The position numbers and the translations under genes are program-made. 64,000 nt of DNA from Chryseobacterium jejuense (GTDB lineage Bacteria > Bacteroidota > Bacteroidia > Flavobacteriales > Weeksellaceae): contig NZ_JAGIPR010000001.1 in the NCBI RefSeq assembly GCF_017877355.1, positions 558,001 through 622,000 of the forward strand. The letters run 5' to 3'. Positions 1-9,274 of the stretch are shown here, piece after piece; positions within the stretch are counted from its first letter, which is position 1; the number at the start of each line of letters is the position of its first letter. Under the pieces are notes generated by a model. That model searched no databases. It saw only the letters and a list, made by a program, of their open reading frames with translations, and had not been told where the DNA came from.

Positions 1-747
1 CTTTTCATTAGTTTCCGTGGACTTGAAAGTCTGGTTCGTCAGGAATTTGGGAAAGCCTATGGCATCATCAACGGAATTGATGCCGAAGTCTGGAACCCGG
101 AAACCGATCCGATGCTGGATTTTAACTTTAACAGTAAAAATGCAGTGGCCCAAAAGAAGAAAAATAAAGAAAAATTGTGTAAAGAATACGGCCTGAACCC
201 GAAACTTCCTCTGTTTGCATTCATTGGAAGATTTGCTACGGAAAAAGGAGCAGATCTGTTACCGGATGTAGTATGGAAAAGTATCAAACAAAGCTATGGA
301 GCCTTAAATATCATGATCCTGGGCTCAGGAAATACCTATATTGAGAATAAACTTAAGGAATACGACTATACCTATACCAATTTTGCTTTGGATTTAGGAT
401 ATAAAGAACACCTTTCTCATAAGATCTATGCTTCGGCAGACTTTCTGTTGATGCCGTCAAGAGTAGAGCCATGTGGTTTAAATCAGATGTACTCTATGAG
501 ATATGGAACCGTTCCTGTAGTAAGATATACTGGTGGATTGAAAGATACAGTAGAAGATATTTCAACGGGTGGAGCAGGACTGAACTTTACGTATCCCGGG
601 GTAGATGATATTGTACATGCGATGAACAGAGCGATTGGGATCTATAATCAAAAGGGGATGATGAAAGAACTTATTCATGCCAATATGAATTTTGACTTTG
701 CATGGGAGAAATCTGCAGAAAAATATATAGCTTTATATAATAGCTGA
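1..747 (+). CDS. glgA: Glycogen synthase, C-terminal part (5' end outside window)
   Basis: The frame is open from base 1 and ends at TGA 745-747, giving 248 residues of a GT5 glycogen/starch synthase. This enzyme adds glucose from a nucleotide sugar to the growing alpha-1,4-glucan. Visible signatures are GIINGID followed by VWNPETDP, the start of the C-terminal Rossmann domain at AFIGRFATEKGADLL, and the GT-B E-x7-E region SRVEPCGLNQMYSMRYGTVP followed by TGGLKDTV. The family is normally about 470-500 residues, so roughly half is missing only because the window begins inside the gene. glgC follows two genes later, which fits a glycogen operon. Confidence 0.93.
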   Translation, partial: LFISFRGLESLVRQEFGKAYGIINGIDAEVWNPETDPMLDFNFNSKNAVAQKKKNKEKLCKEYGLNPKLPLFAFIGRFATEKGADLLPDVVWKSIKQSYGALNIMILGSGNTYIENKLKEYDYTYTNFALDLGYKEHLSHKIYASADFLLMPSRVEPCGLNQMYSMRYGTVPVVRYTGGLKDTVEDISTGGAGLNFTYPGVDDIVHAMNRAIGIYNQKGMMKELIHANMNFDFAWEKSAEKYIALYNS

Positions 748-784
748 TATTACACAAGTTTTTTCTTTTTTATCAATCATAATA

Positions 785-1285
785 TTGCTATCTTCCTGTA
801 AAAAAGAAGATGATGGACTTCATAATGGTTATTTTTGGTTATACGGAGCGGGTCTTAAAGATATGTATAGGGAAGAAGCAACCAAGGCCATCTCTGAAAA
901 ATGGAAAATAAAATGGGTAGATGCCGGAGGCTGTGTAATTGATGATGAAACATTAAAAAAGATAACTGACACCAATAAAAAAACTCGGGAAGCCATCGAA
1001 AAGAAGTGTGGTGAAGGCTGGGCTTTGAGATATAACAAGGATATTGAGGATTTTATGATGAAACGGGTAGATGTAATGGATGTACTTATCGTAAACAAAC
1101 TATTCCGAAGCAAGTTGAGAGATCATAATATTCCCATTGATGATGTAGATAAAGAAATAAAAGTACTTAATGATAAGGGGCAGTATGAAGTAGCTGTAAT
1201 TAATCCGAAGCTGAAATATGAAAATAAAATAGGTTTCAGAGTTAATGTAGACACCAATAAAAGAACAGTAAACTTAGTAAAATAA
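785..1285 (+). CDS. Hypothetical lipoprotein with degenerate start
   Basis: The frame begins at a TTG and encodes about 166 residues: a lipobox-like LSSC at the very N-terminus, then a charged soluble region. I do not recognise the family. Read upstream, the frame is open back to 731 and encodes a hydrophobic run (ITQVFSFLSIIILL) that looks like a lipoprotein signal peptide, but it has no ATG, GTG or other TTG and no basic n-region. The true start may be a rare codon such as ATT 749, or the original start may have been lost. The gene lies between glgA (stop at 747) and glgC (start 1302, 17 bp after this stop), so it is probably co-transcribed with them. A lipoprotein has no obvious role in glycogen synthesis. 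Confidence 0.6.
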   Translation: MLSSCKKEDDGLHNGYFWLYGAGLKDMYREEATKAISEKWKIKWVDAGGCVIDDETLKKITDTNKKTREAIEKKCGEGWALRYNKDIEDFMMKRVDVMDVLIVNKLFRSKLRDHNIPIDDVDKEIKVLNDKGQYEVAVINPKLKYENKIGFRVNVDTNKRTVNLVK

Positions 1286-1301
1286 AAAACGCAATGTATT
1301 T

Positions 1302-2570
1302 ATGAACCGAAATGTAATCTCTATTGTACTGGGCGGTGGAAGAGGAACAAGATTATTCCCGTTAACGCATACCAGATCAAAACCGGCAGTTCCTATTGCA
1401 GGAAAATACAGGCTGGTTGATATCCCTATTTCAAACTGTCTGAACTCAGGACTGAATAAAATCCTGGTACTTACACAGTTTAATTCAGCATCTCTGAATT
1501 CACATATTAAGAATTCTTATCACTTTGATATCTTCAGTAAAGGTTTTGTAGATATTCTGGCTGCTGAACAGAATGTTGAAAATGACAGCTGGTATCAAGG
1601 TACAGCAGATGCCGTACGCCAGTCGATGAAGCATCTTGAAAAATATGATTATGACTATATCTTAATTCTTTCAGGAGATCAGCTTTATCAGATGGATTTC
1701 CGAGAAATGCTCGATTTTCACATTGAAAACGGAGGTGATGTTACTATTGCTACAATTCCTGTAAATGCTAAGGATGCCACCGGTTTCGGGATCTTAAAAT
1801 CCGATGATGAGGGAAATATCACGTCTTTCTATGAAAAGCCGAATTATGAGATGTTGGAAGGTTTGCAATCTGAAGTTTCGGAGGAGAATAAACACAGAGG
1901 TAAGGAATACCTGGCTTCCATGGGAATCTATATCTTCACTAAAACTATCCTTAAGAAAATGTTTGATGAAGGAGCAGGTGATGATTTCGGAAAAGATATT
2001 ATTCCAAGCTCTATCGGAAAATATAAAACATTAAGTTATCAATATGAAGGGTATTGGACGGATATTGGAACAATAGAGTCCTTCTACGAAGCTAACTTGG
2101 ACCTTTGTCTGGACCTCCCTCAATTCAACCTGTTTTCCTCTTCACCCATTTATACAAGAGCAAGAATGCTTCCGCCCTCGAAAATCAATGGTTCTTATGT
2201 AAGTAAGGCCGTTTTCGGAGATGGATGCATCATTATGGCAGATAAAATTGAAAACTCCGTAATTGGAAACAGAACCAGAATTGATAAAGGCAGTACCATC
2301 GTCAATTCTTACGTAATGGGAGCAGATTTCTATCAAAATACCACGGAAATCGTATTGAACGACAGAGGTGGCCGCCCGAATATGGGAATCGGGAAATATT
2401 GCTATATTGAAAAAGCAATCCTTGATAAAAACTGCTATATTGGAGATAATGTAAAGATTATCGGTGGAAAACATCTTCCGGATGGTGACTATGGAACCTA
2501 TTCAGTACAGGATGGTATCGTAGTCGTGAAAAAAGGAGCAGTGCTGGCACCGGGAACACATATTGGATAA
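1302..2570 (+). CDS. glgC: Glucose-1-phosphate adenylyltransferase (ADP-glucose pyrophosphorylase)
   Basis: 422 residues, the normal length for GlgC, which makes ADP-glucose from ATP and glucose-1-phosphate as the committed step of glycogen synthesis. The nucleotidyltransferase signature GGGRGTRLFPLT starts near residue 11 and is followed by SKPAVPIAGKYRLVDIPISN. The metal-binding SGDQLYQMD region and the sugar-phosphate loop FYEKP are present. The C-terminal third looks like a left-handed beta-helix (repeats such as ENSVIGNRTRIDKGSTIVNS). The start ATG follows the lipoprotein stop by 16 bases. Co-transcription with glgA is expected. Confidence 0.95.
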   Translation: MNRNVISIVLGGGRGTRLFPLTHTRSKPAVPIAGKYRLVDIPISNCLNSGLNKILVLTQFNSASLNSHIKNSYHFDIFSKGFVDILAAEQNVENDSWYQGTADAVRQSMKHLEKYDYDYILILSGDQLYQMDFREMLDFHIENGGDVTIATIPVNAKDATGFGILKSDDEGNITSFYEKPNYEMLEGLQSEVSEENKHRGKEYLASMGIYIFTKTILKKMFDEGAGDDFGKDIIPSSIGKYKTLSYQYEGYWTDIGTIESFYEANLDLCLDLPQFNLFSSSPIYTRARMLPPSKINGSYVSKAVFGDGCIIMADKIENSVIGNRTRIDKGSTIVNSYVMGADFYQNTTEIVLNDRGGRPNMGIGKYCYIEKAILDKNCYIGDNVKIIGGKHLPDGDYGTYSVQDGIVVVKKGAVLAPGTHIG

Positions 2571-2587
2571 GTAAGTAAGGAAGAGGG

Positions 2588-2733
2588 GAGCTGGAGGCTG
2601 GAAGTTATTAAAGTCGAGTGATGAATATGCTTTTCTTTATTGAATGATTTGTAAATAATAAATTCAATCATAGGACTGTTAGTAATCCTTGGAATAATGG
2701 TAACTTCCAGCTTCCTGCAGCCAATTTCCAGCC
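2588..2733. repeat. Intergenic inverted repeat, GCTGGAAG/CTTCCAGC family, copy 1
   Basis: The left arm at 2588-2607 (GAGCTGGAGGCTGGAAGTTA) is nearly the reverse complement of the right arm beginning at 2701 (TAACTTCCAGCTTCC). About 95 bp of AT-rich sequence separates them. Similar arms occur at 13332-13495 and 33071-33233, always between genes. Part of the right arm repeats itself (TTCCAGC at 2705 and 2727). Confidence 0.75.
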
Positions 2734-2782
2734 TTTAACCAGGTTAATTATTGTTAAACATACAACTAGAGTGATCGGCATA

Positions 2783-2813
2783 TTGGTCACTTTTTTTATT
2801 TGTATTACTTTTG
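2783..2813 (+). promoter_or_regulatory. Bacteroidetes-type promoter for the SRPBCC gene
   Basis: A -33 TTG (2783-2785) is separated by 20 bp from a -7 box TACTTTTG (2806-2813), matching TAnnTTTG. The ATG at 2818 is only 5 bases downstream, so the message would be leaderless or nearly so. Confidence 0.7.
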
Positions 2814-2817
2814 TGCG

Positions 2818-3858
2818 ATGCGTATTTTTAAATATCTTATTGTACTTATTGTTCTTTTGGGAGGAGCTTATGCCGCTTCCATGTATTATTTGGTGGATGA
2901 AAGTAAGAACTTTACCGTTGAAAAAGAGATTGATTATCCGGTAGATAAAGTTTTTGCCCAGTTCAACAATCTCCAGAGTTTTACGAGATGGAACAACTTT
3001 TTTACCAGTTCACAGTCTATGGACATAGATTATTATACGCCTTATGAAGGACAGGGAAGTGCCATAAGCTACGTAGACAAACAAAATGATACCGATGGGG
3101 AAATGTTCATCCGTTATGAGAATCTTAATAAGACTTTAAAATATCAGCTTTTTGAGGATGAAAATGAAAATCCGACATTAGTTGATGTTAAATTTAAGCC
3201 TGTTTCTGCAGAAAAGACCAAAATTACGTGGTATGTACATACTCCGAAACTTTCCGTTTGGAGAAGGGTTGAAAACTTTTGGACAGAAGACCGTTTTGCT
3301 GAAAATATCAACAAAAGTATGGTCAATCTTAAAAATTCGTTAGGAAATAAGGTTGAAAAAGACAATCAGATGGCAGCCATCAAGTATGACAGTCTGATGG
3401 TGGAAAATGAAGAAGATAAACTGCTATTGGGAATCAACGTAAGTACAGCGAATAAAAAAGATGCTCTTTACAAAAATATCGTGATGAATTATAACAAAGT
3501 GTATAATTTCGTATCGATGGATCTTGGTAAAAAAGATGATGAATTTGGCTATCCGGTTCTGATGACCGATGCGGATAACTATAAAGACAAAGAAGTTTCC
3601 TACTTCCTGGGAATTCCCCTTTCCAAGAAAATCGGAGTATCTGACAATAACTTTAATTTTAGGTCGGTAAACCCATCACAAAACTATGTAATGTACTACA
3701 AAGGGAGCTATGAAGGTAGAATTAAGTCAATTCAGCAGCTGATTCTGAAAGCCAAAAAAGACGAGATGCGCTTCGGAGATATCCGTCAGACCTTTATTGA
3801 ACGTCCGATGGAAGGTCAGGACGTGAACATTAAGCTCTCATTATCAGTGTATAAGTAA
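2818..3858 (+). CDS. SRPBCC (START-like) family protein with N-terminal membrane anchor
   Basis: 346 residues from ATG 2818. An upstream in-frame TTG at 2800 is unlikely because the -7 promoter box lies between it and the ATG. Residues about 4-25 (FKYLIVLIVLLGGAYAASMYYL) form a signal anchor. The next ~150 residues have the polyketide-cyclase/SRPBCC pattern: FTVEKEIDYPVDKVFAQFNNLQSF, then a W-N-F motif, then ITWYVHTPKLSVWRRVENFW. The C-terminal ~170 residues resemble a GyrI-like effector-binding fold in layout, but this is weak. The ligand and role are unknown. It appears to be monocistronic. Confidence 0.75.
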   Translation: MRIFKYLIVLIVLLGGAYAASMYYLVDESKNFTVEKEIDYPVDKVFAQFNNLQSFTRWNNFFTSSQSMDIDYYTPYEGQGSAISYVDKQNDTDGEMFIRYENLNKTLKYQLFEDENENPTLVDVKFKPVSAEKTKITWYVHTPKLSVWRRVENFWTEDRFAENINKSMVNLKNSLGNKVEKDNQMAAIKYDSLMVENEEDKLLLGINVSTANKKDALYKNIVMNYNKVYNFVSMDLGKKDDEFGYPVLMTDADNYKDKEVSYFLGIPLSKKIGVSDNNFNFRSVNPSQNYVMYYKGSYEGRIKSIQQLILKAKKDEMRFGDIRQTFIERPMEGQDVNIKLSLSVYK

Positions 3859-3928
3859 TTTTTTCAGAATAATTTTTTTCTTAAGTTTTTTTAACGGTTT
3901 CAGACTGTTCTAACTCGGTTTTTTTTAT

Positions 3929-3936
3929 TAAATTTG
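3929..3936 (+). promoter_or_regulatory. -7 box TAAATTTG upstream of sucA
   Basis: It matches TAnnTTTG and lies 47 bp before the sucA ATG. No clear -33 TTG is seen at the expected distance, so confidence is moderate. Confidence 0.5.
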
Positions 3937-3983
3937 AAGATTAATTCTACAAATAAATTTTAATAAATAGATAAACTGTAATA

Positions 3984-6797
3984 ATGGACAGATTTTCATT
4001 CCTAAACGCAGCTCATTCTCAGTTAATTGAGGATTTATACCAACAATACTTAAAATTCCCGGATTCTTTGGAACCATCATGGAAAGCTTTCTTTCAAGGC
4101 TTCGATTTTGCTTTAGAGAACTACGGAGATGACGATAACATTCAATTTATTCAGGCTTCGGCCAACGCTGCTCCTGCAGTACAACAAATTTCTCAGGCGG
4201 TAACCAACGGAGAAGTTCCTGAACACATCAAGAAAGAATTTAAAGTAGTAAACCTTATCGAGGCTTACAGAACAAGAGGGCACTTGTTTACAAAGACAAA
4301 CCCAGTTAGAGAAAGAAGACACTATACACCTACTTTAGACATTGAGAACTTCGGTCTTTCTAAAGCAGATTTAAATACAAAATTCAACTGTGCAGTTGAA
4401 ACAGGGATGAAAGAGCCTGCTACTTTGGCAGACCTTATCAAGCATCTTGAAAATATCTACTGTGATTCTATTGGGGTAGAATATACGTACATCAACAACG
4501 TTGAAGAAAAAGATTTCATTAAAAAATGGCTTCAGGTAAACGAAAACCACCCAAGCCTTTCTGCGAATGAAAAAACAGAAATTTTATTAAAATTAAATCA
4601 GGCTGTAGCCTTTGAAAATTATCTTCATACAAAATTTGTAGGTCAGAAAAGATTCTCACTGGAAGGTGGAGAAACATTAATCCCGGCTTTAGATCAGTTG
4701 ATCTCAAGATCTTCTCAATTAGGAGTAGATGAAGTTGTTCTAGGGATGGCTCACAGAGGAAGATTAAATGTATTATCAAACATCTTCGGAAAATCTTACA
4801 AGCAGATTTTCTCAGAATTTGAAGGAAAAGAATTCGAAGAAGATGTATTCTCAGGTGATGTTAAATATCACTTAGGATCATCTAAAAAGATCAAAACAGC
4901 TTCAGGAGAAGAAGTTTGCATCAACCTAACGCCAAACCCGTCTCACCTTGAAACCGTAGCAGCTTTAGTAGAAGGAATCTGCCGTGCGAAAGTAGATGAT
5001 AAGTATAAAGATTATTCTAAAGTATTGCCAATCATCATTCACGGTGATGGTGCTATTGCAGGACAAGGTATTGCTTACGAAGTAGCTCAGATGATGACAC
5101 TTGAAGGATACAGAACAGGAGGTACTGTTCACATCGTTGTAAACAACCAGGTATCTTTTACCACAAACTTCCACGATGCAAGATCTTCAACATACTGTAC
5201 AGACATCGCAAAAGTTACAGAATCTCCTGTAATGCACGTAAATGCTGATGATGCTGAAGCAGTAGTTCATGCGATCCATTTTGCTGCTGATTTCAGAGCG
5301 AAATTCGGAAAAGATGTGTATATCGATTTATTAGGCTACAGAAAGTATGGTCACAACGAAGGGGATGAGCCAAGATTTACTCAGCCTAACCTTTATAAGG
5401 CAATTTCTAAACATCCGAACCCAAGAGAAATCTATAAAGATAAATTAATTAACGACAGCGTTATCTCTAATGATATCATCAAAAAGATGGAAGTTGACTT
5501 TAAAGCACTTCTTGATAAAGACTTTGATGCCTCTAAAGAAATTGAGAAAAACGTAATGGACCTGTTCATGGCTGAAGATTGGGTAGACTATCCAATTGGA
5601 AAAAGAGGAGCAGTTCAGTTACCGGTTGATACAAAATACGACTTAGCTAAATTGAAAGAGCTGGCGCTTAAAATGTCAACACTTCCAGCTGATAAAAAAT
5701 TCATCAACAAGATTACAAGACTTTTCGATAACCGTGTTAAAGCTATTGAAGGAAATTCATTAGACTGGGCATTAGGAGAGTTGTTAGCTTATGCTACGCT
5801 ACTTGTAGAAGGGCACAATGTAAGAATCTCTGGGGAAGATGTAGAAAGAGGTACATTCTCTCACAGACATGCTGTGGTAAAGACTGAAGATACAGAAGAA
5901 GAATATATCCCGTTAAGACATGTATCAGAAAGCAGATTTGATGTATTCAACTCTCACCTTTCAGAATATGGTGTTCTAGGTTTCGACTACGGATATGCAA
6001 TGGCTTCTCCAAATACATTAACCATCTGGGAAGCTCAGTTCGGAGATTTTGTGAACGGTGCTCAGATTATTGTTGACCAGTATTTAGCTGCTGCAGAAGA
6101 AAAATGGAAAATTCAGGATGGATTGGTAATGTTATTGCCTCACGGTTCAGAAGGTCAGGGTGCAGAACACTCTTCAGCAAGATTGGAGAGATTCTTAACG
6201 CTTTGTGCTAATGAAAATATGGTAGTAGCCAATATTACTTCACCTGCCAACTACTTCCACTTATTAAGAAGACAGTTGAAGTGGGCATTCAGAAAGCCAT
6301 TGATTGTAATGAGCCCTAAATCTTTATTGAGACACCCTAAAGTAGTTTCTCCACTTGAAGATTTCGCAACAGGTTCATTCCAGCCAATCTTAGACGATCC
6401 AACTGCAGATCCTAAAAAAGTAGAAAAATTAGTTCTTTGTTCAGGTAAACTGTACTTCGAATTATTAGCGAAGAAAGAAGAATTAAACTGTGAAAATATT
6501 GCATTAGTAAGATTCGAACAGTTATATCCACTTCAGGCAGATGCTATTGAAGCAATCTTCAGCAAATACGAAAACAGAAAACAATTAGTGTGGGCTCAGG
6601 AAGAACCTGAAAACATGGGGGCTTGGTCTTATATCCTGAGAAATTTCAGAGATACAGGAATTCAGGTAGTAGCTCCGGTACCAAGTGGTGCTCCAGCTCC
6701 AGGTAGTCACAAAATGTTTGAGAAGAACCAAAATGCAGTGATCAACAGAGTTTTTGATAGAGATGATGCTCCTGCAAAAAGACCCGTTACAGCTTAA
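3984..6797 (+). CDS. sucA: 2-oxoglutarate dehydrogenase E1 component
   Basis: 937 residues, close to the E. coli length. It decarboxylates 2-oxoglutarate with thiamine diphosphate and passes the succinyl group to E2 in the TCA cycle. The N-terminus has the E2-binding pattern MDRFSFLNAAHSQLIEDLYQQY. Other signatures are MAHRGRLNVL, the ThDP/Mg loop starting GDGAIAGQG near residue 353 with its VNNQVSFTT partner, FGDFVNGAQIIVDQY, and GSEGQGAEHSSARLERFL. Promoter box at 3929-3936. sucB follows 38 bp after the stop, so the two form an operon. Codon use is typical of a highly expressed gene. Confidence 0.97.
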   Translation: MDRFSFLNAAHSQLIEDLYQQYLKFPDSLEPSWKAFFQGFDFALENYGDDDNIQFIQASANAAPAVQQISQAVTNGEVPEHIKKEFKVVNLIEAYRTRGHLFTKTNPVRERRHYTPTLDIENFGLSKADLNTKFNCAVETGMKEPATLADLIKHLENIYCDSIGVEYTYINNVEEKDFIKKWLQVNENHPSLSANEKTEILLKLNQAVAFENYLHTKFVGQKRFSLEGGETLIPALDQLISRSSQLGVDEVVLGMAHRGRLNVLSNIFGKSYKQIFSEFEGKEFEEDVFSGDVKYHLGSSKKIKTASGEEVCINLTPNPSHLETVAALVEGICRAKVDDKYKDYSKVLPIIIHGDGAIAGQGIAYEVAQMMTLEGYRTGGTVHIVVNNQVSFTTNFHDARSSTYCTDIAKVTESPVMHVNADDAEAVVHAIHFAADFRAKFGKDVYIDLLGYRKYGHNEGDEPRFTQPNLYKAISKHPNPREIYKDKLINDSVISNDIIKKMEVDFKALLDKDFDASKEIEKNVMDLFMAEDWVDYPIGKRGAVQLPVDTKYDLAKLKELALKMSTLPADKKFINKITRLFDNRVKAIEGNSLDWALGELLAYATLLVEGHNVRISGEDVERGTFSHRHAVVKTEDTEEEYIPLRHVSESRFDVFNSHLSEYGVLGFDYGYAMASPNTLTIWEAQFGDFVNGAQIIVDQYLAAAEEKWKIQDGLVMLLPHGSEGQGAEHSSARLERFLTLCANENMVVANITSPANYFHLLRRQLKWAFRKPLIVMSPKSLLRHPKVVSPLEDFATGSFQPILDDPTADPKKVEKLVLCSGKLYFELLAKKEELNCENIALVRFEQLYPLQADAIEAIFSKYENRKQLVWAQEEPENMGAWSYILRNFRDTGIQVVAPVPSGAPAPGSHKMFEKNQNAVINRVFDRDDAPAKRPVTA

Positions 6798-6835
6798 TTA
6801 AATAATAATCAATTAAAAAATAAAAAATACTCGAT

Positions 6836-8089
6836 ATGTCAGTTTTAGAAATGAAAGTTCCTTCACCGGGCGAATCAATCACAGAAGTTGAAATTGCAAC
6901 TTGGCTTGTAAAAGATGGTGATTACGTAGAAAAAGATCAACCTATCGCTGAAGTAGACTCAGACAAAGCAACTCTTGAATTGCCGGCAGAACAAAGTGGT
7001 ATTATCACTTTAAAAGCAGAAGAAGGTGATGTAGTTCAAGTAGGTCAGGTAGTTTGTTTAATTGATATGGATGCTGCAAGACCAGAAGGTGCTGCACCTG
7101 CTGCTGAGGCTCCAAAACAGGAAGAAGCTCCAAAGGCTGCTGAACCTGCTAAACAAGAAGCTCCGAAACCAGCTGTGCCGGTTGCTGCTCCACAAACTTA
7201 TGCAACAGGAGCTCCATCTCCGGCTGCTAAGAAAATCCTTGACGAAAAAGGAATGGATGCTGCACAGGTTTCTGGTACAGGAAGAGATGGAAGAATCACT
7301 AAGACTGATGCTGAATTAGCTGCAGTTCCTGCATTAGGAGGAAGCCCTCTTACTGCTACAGGTTCTAGATCTACAACTACAACTAAACTTTCAGTTTTAA
7401 GAAGAAAAATCGCTCAGAGATTAGTTTCTGTGAAGAATGAAACAGCTATGTTAACAACTTTCAACGAAGTTGACATGTCTGAAATCTTCAGATTAAGAAA
7501 ATTATATAAAGAAGAATTCGCTCAAAAACACGGAGTTGGACTTGGTTTCATGTCTTTCTTTACAAAAGCAGTTACAAGAGCATTAGAAATGTATCCTGAT
7601 GTAAATGCATCTATTGACGGAGACTTCAAAGTAAACTACGATTTCTGCGATATTTCAATTGCAGTTTCAGGTCCTAAAGGATTAATGGTTCCTGTATTGA
7701 GAAATGCAGAAAACATGTCTTTCAGCGCTGTTGAAGCAAACATCAAAGATCTTGCTACAAAAGTAAGAGACGGTAAAATTACTGTTGATGAAATGACTGG
7801 TGGTACATTCACTATTACAAACGGTGGTACTTTCGGATCTATGTTATCTACACCAATCATCAACCCACCTCAATCTGCAATCTTAGGAATGCACAACATC
7901 ATCCAGAGACCAGTTGCTGTTGATGGACAAGTTGTAATCAGACCAATGATGTATGTAGCGATGTCTTATGACCACAGAATTATCGACGGAAAAGAATCTG
8001 TAGGATTCCTTGTAGCGGTAAAAGAAGGTATTGACAATCCTGTTCAAGTATTAATGGGAGGTGACGAAAGAAAAGGCCTTGGATTATAG
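6836..8089 (+). CDS. sucB: Dihydrolipoyllysine succinyltransferase, E2 of 2-oxoglutarate dehydrogenase
   Basis: 417 residues with the usual three parts: a lipoyl domain with the modified lysine K44 in [10 protein letters not shown], an Ala/Pro-rich linker followed by the peripheral-subunit-binding domain ([12 protein letters not shown] to [10 protein letters not shown], about residues 125-160), and the catalytic acyltransferase domain ending with H380 and D384 in DHRIIDG. It transfers succinyl from E1 to CoA. It is the second gene of the sucAB operon. No lpd (E3) gene follows, and a hairpin terminator lies about 30 bp downstream. Confidence 0.96.
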   Translation: MSVLEMKVPSPGESITEVEIATWLVKDGDYVEKDQPIAEVDSDKATLELPAEQSGIITLKAEEGDVVQVGQVVCLIDMDAARPEGAAPAAEAPKQEEAPKAAEPAKQEAPKPAVPVAAPQTYATGAPSPAAKKILDEKGMDAAQVSGTGRDGRITKTDAELAAVPALGGSPLTATGSRSTTTTKLSVLRRKIAQRLVSVKNETAMLTTFNEVDMSEIFRLRKLYKEEFAQKHGVGLGFMSFFTKAVTRALEMYPDVNASIDGDFKVNYDFCDISIAVSGPKGLMVPVLRNAENMSFSAVEANIKDLATKVRDGKITVDEMTGGTFTITNGGTFGSMLSTPIINPPQSAILGMHNIIQRPVAVDGQVVIRPMMYVAMSYDHRIIDGKESVGFLVAVKEGIDNPVQVLMGGDERKGLGL

Positions 8090-8120
8090 GTTTTAATAAA
8101 ATTATAATGTAAATATATAA

Positions 8121-8148
8121 TCTCGCCTTAAAAAAGGCGAGATTTTTG
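8121..8148 (+). terminator. Rho-independent terminator after sucAB
   Basis: TCTCGCCTT and AAGGCGAGA form a 9-bp stem, followed by a T run. Confidence 0.85.
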
Positions 8149-8170
8149 TATCTATTAAGAAAATACTACA

Positions 8171-8560
8171 ATGATGTTTTCAAAAATGACTTCCAATATC
8201 AAAGTTTCAGTTATACCTGAATATGATAGTAAGAATAGTTATCCATCCGAAAACCGTTATGTTTTCAAGTACAATATCACTATAGAAAATGACGGAAGCT
8301 TTCCTATAAAAGTACTGAAAAGAAAATGGCTCATCTTTGATGTAGGATTTGGATACACAGAAATTATAGGCGATGGAATTATCGGCCTGACTCCAGAGAT
8401 AGAAACTGGCGAAAATTTCGCTTATTTCTCCAATGTAATGCTCCGTTCCGGAGTAGGAAATATGAGTGGAAAATACCTTGTTAAAAACCTGAAGACTCAG
8501 GAGACTTTTGAGATTGATATCCCAAAATTCAACCTGTTATCTGAAGTTTTAAGTAATTAA
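8171..8560 (+). CDS. apaG: ApaG family protein (DUF525)
   Basis: 129 residues (128 from the second ATG at 8174). The sequence follows the ApaG pattern closely: VSVIPEY, YVFKYNITIENDG, VKVLKRKWLIFD-type strand, the G-rich segment GDGIIGLTPEIETGENF, then SGKYLVKN. ApaG proteins are small immunoglobulin-like beta-sandwich proteins linked to Co/Mg resistance and diadenosine tetraphosphate phenotypes; the biochemical role is unclear. The gene is preceded by the sucAB terminator and faces the convergent exonuclease gene, so it seems to be its own unit. Confidence 0.88.
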   Translation: MMFSKMTSNIKVSVIPEYDSKNSYPSENRYVFKYNITIENDGSFPIKVLKRKWLIFDVGFGYTEIIGDGIIGLTPEIETGENFAYFSNVMLRSGVGNMSGKYLVKNLKTQETFEIDIPKFNLLSEVLSN

Positions 8561-8622
8561 ATAGTGTTGTTGTAAAAAATGACTGATGCAGATATCGGAA
8601 CCCGGGTCTGTTAGCTGTATTA

Positions 8623-9177
8623 TTAAAGCTTTTTGATTTTTGCTTTCATATATTCATTCACTTCATCATTGCTGGTGAGGAAGAGTTTCTCAAAAGCCAG
8701 TAAAGAGATCTTTGCACATACTTCGGCATCAGCTCCGGCTCTGTGGTGATTGAATTTAATATCGTGATATTCAGCCAGTGGCTTCAGCCCATACTTTGGA
8801 AGATAATTCCATGATTTTTTAGCAAGCTGTATACTGCACAGGTAGTTTAATTTGGGAGTAAACATTCCGTAATGTTCAAGGCAGCCTCTTAAAACTGAAG
8901 CATCAAAACCTGCATTGTGGGCAATCATTAATGATCCATACATCAATTCTTCTGCTTCATGCCAGACTTCATCAAAAGTAGGAGCATCCTGTACATCCTC
9001 AGGCTGTATTCCATGCACTGCAATATTAAATTGGCTAAAGTAGGGGAAGCTGGGTGGTTTGATGAGCCAGGTCCTGGTTTCTACAATCTTGGAGTCTTGT
9101 ACCACACAGATTCCCATCTCACAAGCAGAGCTTTTTTCATGAGTGGCTGTTTCAAAATCTATTGCGCAGAAATCCAT
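8623..9177 (-). CDS. DEDDh 3'-5' exonuclease (DnaQ/Pol III epsilon-like)
   Basis: 184 residues. All DEDDh motifs are visible: D7 and E9 in CAIDFET, D92 in AHNAGFD, and the HxxAGxD element HHRAGADAE near residues 145-151. HGI at residues 55-57 also fits the family. Such proteins trim 3' ends of DNA or RNA. There is no extra domain, so this could be a stand-alone nuclease rather than the replicative proofreading subunit. It faces apaG convergently with about 60 bp between. The 97-bp gap on the other side holds a repeat-like segment. Confidence 0.88.
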   Translation of the reverse strand: MDFCAIDFETATHEKSSACEMGICVVQDSKIVETRTWLIKPPSFPYFSQFNIAVHGIQPEDVQDAPTFDEVWHEAEELMYGSLMIAHNAGFDASVLRGCLEHYGMFTPKLNYLCSIQLAKKSWNYLPKYGLKPLAEYHDIKFNHHRAGADAEVCAKISLLAFEKLFLTSNDEVNEYMKAKIKKL

Positions 9178-9210
9178 AATTGTATTGTTGGTTAATTGTT
9201 ATTGTATTGC

Positions 9211-9250
9211 CAGTTTGGGTTTAAAGTTTTGAGTTCAAGGTTAAGGTTGT
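9211..9250. repeat. Repeat-like segment with TTTAAAGTTTTGAGTTCAAGG words
   Basis: The short segment is built of words such as GGGTTTAAAGTTTTGAG and TTCAAGGTTAAGG. A similar word set (TTTAAGGTTTAAA, CCTTAAACTTT) occurs between atpA and atpG at 37779-37840, suggesting one dispersed family. Confidence 0.4.
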
Positions 9251-9274
9251 GCATAGTTGAAGACTGTGTATTTT

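Noticed and set aside
7062-7319. 85-residue frame in sucB
   Set aside because: It is a +1 frame through the Ala/Pro linker and is Leu/Arg-biased by composition alone.
8959-9195. 78-residue frame on the plus strand over the exonuclease gene
   Set aside because: It is the antisense shadow of an exonuclease with complete DEDDh motifs.
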